Shown here in pieces: positions 56,757 through 64,000 of a DNA stretch of 64,000 nt (the stretch's first letter is position 1; every line of letters starts with the position of its first letter). This DNA comes from Alviniconcha marisindica. Its lineage: Eukaryota; Mollusca; Gastropoda; Provannidae. Where the stretch lies: the NCBI GenBank assembly GCA_018857735.1, contig JABMCL010000134.1, positions 222,300 to 286,299 on the forward strand. Direction: 5' to 3'. The position numbers and the translations under genes were made by a program. The notes under the pieces were generated by a model. The model was not told the DNA's origin, did not search any database, and worked only from the letters and a program-made list of their open reading frames with translations.

Positions 56757-58855
56757 ATAATAATAATAATAGGTAAATTATAGAGCATTAAAGACTAATT
56801 TGAAGGCATGGGCTACAGAAACTGTGATTAAGAGCAAAAGAGAGTTCCAGACTTGTGCAGCAGAAAAGCTAGCACTCACTGGTCAAAATACTGTTTGAAG
56901 AGGTGAGTTTTAAGGCTAATTTTGAAGGCAGGGAGGGAAGGGCTGTGACAGAGAGCAAAAGGAAGAGAATTCCAGATGTGGACAGCAGAGAAGCAAAAGG
57001 CACGACCACCATGCTGTTTTCTTTTGAAGAAGGGGATGCCAAAGGTTCTGTCATCTGAAGAAGAGCACAGAGACCTAGAAGGGACCTAGATCTGGACAAG
57101 TTCAGCCAGTACTGAGGGGCAGTGCCAATGATGATTTGATAGCAGAGGCAAGCTATTTTGTATTTAAATCTCTGTTCTATGGGGAGCCAGTGCAGTTGCT
57201 TGAGAAGAGGTTTGGCGTGTTCTGCTCTATGAGATTTAAGGATGAGTTTGCCTGCAGAGTTCTGTACTTGTTGGAGTGGTTTGATGACTGTGGATAACCT
57301 GCCAGTAGGGAATTACAGTAGTCTGCGTGTCTGGACAGGATGCATGAGTCTTGGTTGCGTCATCAGTGAGATATTGGCGAATGGAACTTATGCATCTGAT
57401 TTCAATGTGTGCAGCCTTACAGTTACATCTTTTGATGATGTGTTGTTTCATTGAAAGATCGCGATCAAAGATGAAGTAGGGAATTACAGTAGTCTGCGTG
57501 TCTGGACAGGATGCATGAGTCTTGGTTGCGTCATCAGTGAGATATTGGCGAATGGAACTTATGCATCTGATTTCAATGTGTGCAGCCTTACAGTTACATC
57601 TTTTGATGATGTGTTGTTTCATTGAAAGATCGCGATCAAAGATGAAGTAGGGAATTACAGTAGTCTGCGTGTCTGGACAGGATGCATGAGTCTTGGTTGC
57701 GTCATCAGTGAGATATTGGCGAATGGAACTTATGCATCTGATTTCAATGTGTGCAGCCTTACAGTTACATCTTTTGATGATGTGTTGTTTCATTGAAAGA
57801 TCGCGATCAAAGATGAAGTAGGGAATTACAGTAGTCTGCGTGTCTGGACAGGATGCATGAGTCTTGGTTGCGTCATCAGTGAGATATTGGCGAATGGAAC
57901 TTATGCATCTGATTTCAATGTGTGCAGCCTTACAGTTACATCTTTTGATGATGTGTTGTTTCATTGAAAGATCGCGATCAAAGATGAAGTAGGGAATTAC
58001 AGTAGTCTGCGTGTCTGGACAGGATGCATGAGTCTTGGTTGCGTCATCAGTGAGATATTGGCGAATGGAACTTATGCATCTGATTTCAATGTGTGCAGCC
58101 TTACAGTTACATCTTTTGATGATGTGTTGTTTCATTGAAAGATCGCGATCAAAGATGAAGTAGGGAATTACAGTAGTCTGCGTGTCTGGACAGGATGCAT
58201 GAGTCTTGGTTGCGTCATCAGTGAGATATTGGCGAATGGAACTTATGCATCTGATTTCAATGTGTGCAGCCTTACAGTTACATCTTTTGATGATGTGTTG
58301 TTTCATTGAAAGATCGCGATCAAAGATGAAGTAGGGAATTACAGTAGTCTGCGTGTCTGGACAGGATGCATGAGTCTTGGTTGCGTCATCAGTGAGATAT
58401 TGGCGAATGGAACTTATGCATCTGATTTCAATGTGTGCAGCCTTACAGTTACATCTTTTGATGATGTGTTGTTTCATTGAAAGATCGCGATCAAAGATGA
58501 AGTAGGGAATTACAGTAGTCTGCGTGTCTGGACAGGATGCATGAGTCTTGGTTGCGTCATCAGTGAGATATTGGCGAATGGAACTTATGCATCTGATTTC
58601 AATGTGTGCAGCCTTACAGTTACATCTTTTGATGATGTGTTGTTTCATTGAAAGATCGCGATCAAAGATGAAGCCGAGATTGCGGACGGTTCCAGAAAAC
58701 TCAACATCGGTATTGCTGAGAGAGATTGTCTGTGGGTGTGGCAAGGTCGTGTTGATAGAGGATGATGAGAAACGAATAGCTTCAATCTTATCATTATCTG
58801 CGAACATTTCATTACGAATTGAGTGCTTTTTCATGAGGCATGTAAGTGGTGTTGT
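56757..58855 (-). pseudogene. CR1/L2-like LINE with amplified RT segment
   Basis: The minus strand begins (high coordinates) with DKIEAIRFSSSSINTTLPHP and TVRNLGFIFDRDLSMKQHI. It passes through eight tandem 171-bp units, then ends with the normal C-terminus AEHAKPLLKQLHWLP and YKIACLCYQIIIGTAPQY and an ATTATTATTATT tail (56757-56772). The 532-codon frame stays open across the array because 171 is divisible by three. The 5' part is missing. The 3' end inserted about 20 bp upstream of the exon B acceptor of the transposase. Confidence 0.85.
57305..58673 (-). repeat. 171-bp tandem array, 8 near-identical units
   Basis: GTAGGGAATTACAGTAGTCT starts at 57305, 57476, 57647, 57818, 57989, 58160, 58331 and 58502, an exact 171-bp period. 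I found no base difference between the internal units. Each unit codes for 57 residues of LINE RT (DRDLSMKQHI ... CISSIRQYLTDDATKT). Confidence 0.97.
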
Positions 58856-58858
58856 ATA

Positions 58859-59084
58859 GTTTTTGCCACTTTATGATTGTAATTACCGCCAAAGTATGAA
58901 ACTATATAGACTACTAGTTAGTTGCTGTACTTTCATCATTGGGGAATAGGTTTTAGTTTACATTTTGACTTATTTCCAAATGTAAACTAAAACCTATTCC
59001 CCAATGATGAAAGTACAGCAACTAACTAGTAGTCTACATAGTTTCATACTTTGGCTGTAATTACAATGATAAAGTGGCAAAAAC
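58859..59084. repeat. 226-bp near-perfect palindrome
   Basis: The left arm 58859-58965 and right arm 58978-59084 are inverted copies of ~107 bp with a 12-nt spacer and only a few mismatches. Landmarks are CTACTAGTTAGTTGCTGTAC and its inverse. It could be a foldback MITE; the outer ends read GTTTTTGCCACTTTAT. It abuts the 5' end of the LINE copy. Confidence 0.95.
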
Positions 59085-59567
59085 TTTTTATCTGAATTGT
59101 GAAGTAGAGAGTGCACACATATGGCATGTACTGATGCAGTAAATTGAGATGATCATCAAATGTATCCAAATCAGTGTTTGAAATTTGAGAGAGAGAGAAA
59201 ATGTCTTGAGAGTTTGTGAAATCTGGAGTGAAATATTAGTAGGAACCCTGGGCAGCCAAAAAAAGATAAAAAAGAAAAAGAAAATATTTGCCTGTAATCA
59301 GTACACAACTGCTCTCTACGTGTCTTTGCTTTACAGTCGAATGGGTAGGGGTTGGGGGAATCAGTTACTCATGGGGGATAGGGATTCAATCACCCACATA
59401 CACGTACACCTTTTCTCTGTCTCTGTTTACATAGTCAGAAGAAAGGAGCTGAAGGTCATTTTCTGTAATCAAAAACCATGATGTTACACAGGTTGCATAG
59501 ATGGGGGTGTGTTTTTTTCCAGCGTTTTTATGAGTTATTTCAAGCAAGTATCATTGCATGCACATAC
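59085..59567. other. Transposase intron between exons A and B (rest)
   Basis: Unique non-coding sequence. Nothing recognised. Confidence 0.4.
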
Positions 59568-59727
59568 CTTCAGCCAAGAAGCGAAGAGTTACAGCCAGTC
59601 TTTCTTCAGGTGAGATGCTCTCTTTAAAATGGGTGCTGAGCTTGGAAATTGAAGGCCCCACTATGTGTTGCAGGTCATCAAATGTCTCGTGATTCATTCT
59701 AATAAATTTATGCAGATACTTGGGGTC
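59568..59727 (-). CDS. Harbinger transposase exon A (N-terminal domain)
   Basis: Flanked on the minus strand by the acceptor CTATTTCAG and donor GAAG|GTATGT. It reads DPKYLHKFIRMNHETFDDLQ and ISPEERLAVTLRFLAEG, the conserved helical region preceding the nuclease in PIF/Harbinger transposases. Intact, 160 bp, phase 0/1. An earlier first exon is expected at higher coordinates but was not recognised. Confidence 0.82.
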
Positions 59728-60229
59728 CTGAAATAGAAAACAAATAACAAGTGATCAAAAGTATATAATGATTAATCCACTGACGACTGTGAAAAGACAC
59801 AACCAGTTAGTGCTATGCTTAAGTACTGCTTTAAAAGGAGCAGGCATTAATTGGAAGCATCTTGTATTTCTAAGTCTCGATAAAAAGTTAAACATTTTGT
59901 AAAGTGCTTAATCTACATCAGTCTAATTGGGCCCTACACCAGAGAACTGCCACCCATACTGTACTAGATTGTGACTGTTACCATGCAGGGGTACACAAAA
60001 CAAAGATATATAATGTGAGCAGATCTATATTCTGCTACTGCTTGAAAATGTACAATAAGGAGAGCATGCATTAATTTGAAAACTTCAATAATAAATTGAA
60101 CCCATTGTGTACAAAATAGCAAAAGAATTTATCAAGCTGACAAAGCAACCATCTGAGAAGCAAAGATACAGCTGGGCTCGACAATCTTGCTTGATTTTAA
60201 CCACACTGTCCCACGAGGGTGGTTGCCCA
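59728..60229. other. Unique DNA upstream of transposase exon A
   Basis: Non-coding, AT-rich. A missing first exon of the transposase could lie here or beyond; no family motif is seen. Confidence 0.35.
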
Positions 60230-60600
60230 GGGGGGAACGGGCAACGAGGAGTGCTGCCCAGAAAAACGGGCCCAACGAGGGAGGGTGCCCAAAGAGAACG
60301 GGCCCAACGAGGATTTGCTGACCAGAAAAACGGGAACGGGGGAGTGCTGACCAGAGAACGGGCAACGAGGAGTGTTGACCAGAGAACGGGCAACGAGGAG
60401 TGCTGACCAGAGAACGGGCAACGAGGAGTGCTGACCAGAGAACGGGCAAGAGGAGTGTTGACCAGAGAACGGGCAACGAGGGAGTGTTGACCAGAGAACG
60501 GGCAACGAGGAGTGCTGACCAGAGAACGGGCAACGAGGAGTGCTGACCAGAGAACGGGCAACGAGGAGTGTTGTCCAGAGAACGGGCAACGAGGAGTGTT
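60230..60600. repeat. 28-bp G-rich minisatellite, about 13 units
   Basis: The unit GACCAGAGAACGGGCAACGA plus GGAGTGCT repeats every 28 bp in the middle of the array. The left third is more diverged. Confidence 0.93.
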
Positions 60601-60608
60601 TCAGCGAG

Positions 60609-61055
60609 ATGGGTGCCCCGACTGCTGACGCAAAAATCACGTCAGTTTCAGCATCTTTCGGGACTGTTTGCACCGATGTGAAGGGGGGCCGCTCTGGCCG
60701 TCGGAAGGTTGTGATTATAAAGGAAACGTTATGCCTCAAACAAAGCAACGGTTGGAGCAGTGAAAACGCACCGACTCGCCCTCTGCAAAGCCGGCCAAGG
60801 CGGTCCAGTCGCCAGGAAGGTCATGACGTCGGTTTGTGGGGAAACCGACAGAAGTCGGATGATTGTAGCCAAAGAAATCCTGCAGTAAGTGCACAACACT
60901 ATGAGACCATGTTGTCGGATGATTGTAGCCAAAGAAATCCTGCAGTAAGTGGACAACGCTATGAGACCATGTTGTGGGGTGACTTCATCGGCAAGCTCCG
61001 TAGGAAGCCCAAAAAAGGAAAGCAAACCCCTTTTATTTTTTTTCCCCCCCTTTAG
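60609..61055 (+). CDS. Hypothetical ORF (doubtful)
   Basis: A plus-strand frame from ATG at 60609 (MGAPTADAKITSVSASFG) runs about 148 codons with a basic, S/R/Q-rich composition and no recognised domain. Within it a 60-bp segment (60854-60973, GTCGGATGATTGTAGCCAAA) is duplicated in frame, and each copy contains a donor-like GCA|GTAAGTG. It may be a first exon or merely open GC-rich sequence. Confidence 0.25.
   Translation: MGAPTADAKITSVSASFGTVCTDVKGGRSGRRKVVIIKETLCLKQSNGWSSENAPTRPLQSRPRRSSRQEGHDVGLWGNRQKSDDCSQRNPAVSAQHYETMLSDDCSQRNPAVSGQRYETMLWGDFIGKLRRKPKKGKQTPFIFFPPL
60854..60973. repeat. 60-bp tandem duplication
   Basis: Two near-identical 60-bp copies, each containing CAAAGAAATCCTGCAGTAAG. 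Confidence 0.93.
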
Positions 61056-63500
61056 CTGTCGTCGTGGCAATTCACAACAGCGCCTTTCAACGTCTTTCAT
61101 CCGCCGTGTTCTCCGGGTCACCATCGGACTTCTATCTGTTCCCAAACCACCGCCTGGCTGGAGCACATTTACCGCCGACGGTGCCGTTATTGCTGCTGCA
61201 GAGGCCTATTTCAACCTGAAAAACCCTATTTTCCGGGCGTGGCGCCACCACAGCCCGCTCTATCTGGGAGACGGTTTGGGTGCCGAAAATTTGAGGGGTA
61301 GGCCCGCGTCTGTTTAAAAAGGCAGGGTGAAACATTTTCCCGCGACACGCGATTGTAGTGTACTCGCCACTTTTTCGTTCTGGTGTAAAACGTGGTTTTA
61401 TTCACCCCGGGATCCGTCGTCCCTGCTTACGTGGTTTTCCCCCCCAAACATATGTACGCCCCGTGTTTCCCGGGTTTTTAAATCACCCCTACGAAGTCCT
61501 CTAAAGCTTGGTTTTTAAAAGTTTCATTTACCCGTATGATATCTTGGGGTTTACATGTTCCAACTCACCACATGGCATATCCCCGGGTTTACGGTGTTCC
61601 ATTTATCCATGCATATCCTCATGTTGAAAAGGTTCCACTCACCACATCCCAATTCCTCCGTGTTGCCCCTTTTCCCCATTAAAAAAACAGGGCACCCCTC
61701 CTCATTTTGACATTTTCCCAAACTACCAAAACCCATCCCCTTCGTTTTGACTTTTCCCAAATTCAGTCCCATGCACCCCCTCATTTTCATTTTCCATCCC
61801 CAACATGAAATTCCTCGTGTTGCCATTTCCATTCACAACATGCACCTCCTCATTTTAAACATTTTTCCCACTACCCCCTGCATCTCCCCTTTTCTTTTCC
61901 CCCCCTTCCCAAAAAATTGCTGCCCCTTCCCTGTTTTTTTTCGGTGGGGTGTATTGTTTTTTCCCAGTAACCCTCCCAATTTCTTGAAAAACCCGGTCCC
62001 CCTTTGGGGTTTAAACCCGTGAAAACCAGGGCAGCCCCAAAACATCCAAACAGTCTACAAATTTGGGGGGGTTAAACCCAAATGAAAAATGGTCGGGCCC
62101 CAAAACCTCCCCCCGTCCCCAAAAAATTTTGGGGGTTTTTAAAAACCCGTCCCCAACCCCCGGCCAAAATAAATATTGTGGTTGCCCCTGTAAACCCCCC
62201 CCCCCCCAATAAAAACATAAACAGCTGTGGGCTGAACCATTTAAAAAAAATTGCAGTCAAAAACCCACCCCAAACGGGTCTCCCAAATAGTGGGTTGCCC
62301 CATGTAAACAGGTGCAGTCAAAAACTAAAATAATTCTACAAAATTTTGGGGTGGGTTGAACTGGGAAAAACAAGCCCCCAGTCAAAAACATAAAACCCGC
62401 TAATAATATTGGGGGCTGAACCATGAAAAAAGTGAAATTTAAAAAAACATAAACCATCGGACAAAATGCTGTGTAAATCTGAGGGCCCCCAAATTTACAA
62501 AATTTTCAACCTGGTAGAACCACAAGAAACAATTTTCCAAAAACCTAGTAGGAACCATGAAAAAAATCTCCCATTTTAAAGATTGAACCGTTTTAAAAAC
62601 TTTAAAATTGGTGGTAAAACCCCTTGTGACATCATCGGTACAATGAAACTTGGGCCCGGTCAAACCAGTCAATGGGGTGCGAAACCTCTCCCCTGCCTCC
62701 CCTTTATGACTCACTGGCTCACAACTTTTTATGGCTCCTGGCTCACACTGTATAAACTAAACTGGCTCACACTGTACGACTCACGGCTCCCCGGTACAAA
62801 ACATTGTGCCTCCCCCTGGCTCACACTGTACGACTCACGGGGCTCACACTGTAGGGACCCCATTGGCTAAATTCGACTCATTGGCTCACATTGCACGATT
62901 TCATCCGTAACACGTGGCCCCGTGACCCCTTTGTTTGAAGAGTATGGTTGAAGTGACAAACTTATTTAAAGCCCGTTAGGGAGCGGGTCTGAAGAAAGGT
63001 AAACAAAAACCGTATTGGTGGATTAAAAATTGTTTTTAAAAACAGGGGGCCCCAGTAGGGAACCCTCAACCTTTTGCTGCACATTCACAGCGGGGAGGGA
63101 AGAACATTGGGAGTGTTGACTAAATGAAAAACTTGTAAAAGGTGGAAAAAACCATTGGGGAGTTGGACGGGGAAAAGCTTTTTTGGCCCGTGTGGACTGC
63201 AATAAGGGTAAAATGTCGACTGACTTTGCACTGAAAGGTGTGGATTGCCCCCTTTCCCAAAACGGAAAAAGGTGATCTTAACCCCAAATTGAATGCAAAA
63301 TTTGGGGACTGGCAAAGGGTTTGCGGGATCCCAAAAGGGAAAAAAAATTGCCCTTTAATAATCGGATTTTTTTTTCTTCCCAAACTTTGCTTGAACGCAA
63401 ATTTTGCTTTTTAAACCCCCCATGAAATTTGCTTGCGGGGCTAAAAAACAATCCCCAAAAAATTTACCTTTTTTGTTTTTGGTTTTCTTCCTTCGTTTTT
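61056..63500. other. Degraded low-quality region with diverged tandem repeats
   Basis: Three faint arrays are visible. One, at about 61530-61880, has CATGCACCTCCTCATTTT-like units. One, at about 62200-62630, has AACCATGTAAACAG and AGTCAAAAACATAAA units. One, at about 62700-62890, has GGCTCACACTGTACGACTCA units. Homopolymers (CCCC, AAAA, GGGG) are over-represented at expected breaks, as in unpolished long reads. No gene call is reliable. Confidence 0.5.
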
Positions 63501-63530
63501 TTAAAATTTTGAAATTTACTTCTTTCGTAG

Positions 63531-63610
63531 AAAATCCGCTTGCAGACTATGTGGAGGGAAGCGACATAGAGCTTATTCGTGGACGTTTCAATGCGTTATC
63601 TGCAGTGTAG
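63531..63610 (+). CDS. Possible terminal exon (weak)
   Basis: A long T-rich tract ending TTCTTTCGTAG precedes a short open stretch. One frame reads NPLADYVEGSDIELIRGRFN and stops at 63610. Another reads a CX2C...CX2C pattern (CRLC...FQCVIC) and stops a few bases later. AATAAA follows at 63760. The partner exon is unknown, so either reading is speculative. Confidence 0.2.
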
Positions 63611-64000
63611 ACTGAATGATGCCGGCTTATTCAGAGATTTATAAACATGTGCTATTTTCAGCATTTAGGATGAAACGTGCTGGCGCATTCGGGGACTGTG
63701 TTCACGAAGTTGTTTCACACAGAGTGTAAAGCAAGTTAATTGTTCTGTCTTATTACGCAAATAAACTTAAATACATTCTCGGAGAACTATGTACAAAGTG
63801 ATATGTTGCATTTTTGAATGTTACAAAAAAAAATTTAAAAGTTGGAGGTTTTTTGGTTTGGGGTTTGCTGTTGTTGTTGTTTTTCTATTAAAAAGTACTA
63901 CAATAGTTTTTTTTTACATTTAAAATCGCCCCCTTTACACGCGGGGAATTTCAGCCCGCTGTTGGGTTCCCGGTCCGCCAAAAAGTTGGGCCCCTTTTTG
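63611..64000. other. 3' flank to window end
   Basis: Contains AATAAA at 63760-63765 and homopolymer-rich sequence at the end. No further feature is seen. Confidence 0.35.

Larger units (their letters stand above)
49687..59727. mobile_element. PIF/Harbinger-like DNA transposon
   Basis: The segment holds both proteins expected of this superfamily, a MADF/Myb-like DNA-binding protein (plus strand) and a DDE nuclease (minus strand). The left border may be 49687, where TAA is followed by GCCCGTTCTTAATTGGGC. TAA/TTA target duplications are usual for the superfamily, but the matching right end was not found and the limits are uncertain. The element is interrupted by a plus-strand LINE (52060-52810), a minus-strand LINE with the 171-bp array (56757-58855) and a palindrome (58859-59084). 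Confidence 0.7.

Noticed and set aside
61056..63383. Several ORFs of 60-145 codons
   Set aside because: The sequence is homopolymer-damaged and repetitive; no motif survives in any frame.

Overview
The window is eukaryotic nuclear DNA that is very rich in repeats. It contains spliced genes with GT-AG introns, long TG/CA, CT and TA microsatellites, tRNA-derived SINEs, CR1/L2-like LINE remnants, a PIF/Harbinger-type transposon, CCCTAA telomere-type motifs and an H-type lectin gene. H-type lectins with this two-cysteine pattern are typical of gastropod molluscs, so I read the source as a mollusc, most likely a gastropod. The species cannot be fixed from the sequence.

Layout. 0-27 kb: two copies of a 2.1-2.2 kb element with 24-bp terminal inverted repeats (element Y, 374-2470 and 17461-19697); a second TIR-like element (X, 14211-17460) abutting the second Y copy; minisatellites at 4.4-5.8, 14.2-14.6 and 15.5-15.8 kb; a decayed minus-strand CR1-like LINE (9.2-12.05 kb) carrying a 54-bp coding-derived array; a TG-rich block at 22.5-23.6 kb; and an intact 209-codon ORF for a single-pass membrane protein (25857-26486). 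27.6-33.7 kb: a foldback-like inverted repeat (27657-31333), a full-length SINE, a 27-bp minisatellite present at two sites, and a LINE fragment.

33.9-39.7 kb holds the best-supported cellular gene, a three-exon plus-strand H-type lectin (33940-34078, 36120-36152, 39425-39693; 146 aa). The two junctions keep phase and stitch a continuous heptad coiled coil. Its introns are loaded with a 72-bp minisatellite, nested LINEs and a 29-bp minisatellite. The 3' splice site of its last exon has been amplified into 12 in-frame acceptors spaced by 39 or 63 bp. This is the most unusual structure in the window.

39.9-44.3 kb is a 4.4 kb G-rich 54-bp minisatellite. 45.6-49.7 kb has two more SINE copies, a ~595-bp tandem duplication and a telomere-like satellite that flips orientation in its middle. 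49.7-59.7 kb is a PIF/Harbinger-like transposon. It has a plus-strand MADF/Myb-like gene (three exons) and a minus-strand DDE transposase gene (three recognised exons), and the exons of the two genes interleave. The MADF exon 1 is invaded by a 32-bp array, and a LINE sits 20 bp from a transposase splice acceptor and itself contains eight near-identical 171-bp units of RT coding sequence. 60-64 kb is minisatellite and low-quality sequence with homopolymer damage.

The common theme is that pieces of coding or exon-boundary sequence have been tandemly amplified at several independent loci. Several stretches (1-1400, 40-44.3 kb, 61-63.5 kb) look like poorly polished consensus, so frameshifts there, and single-base frameshifts elsewhere, may be technical.
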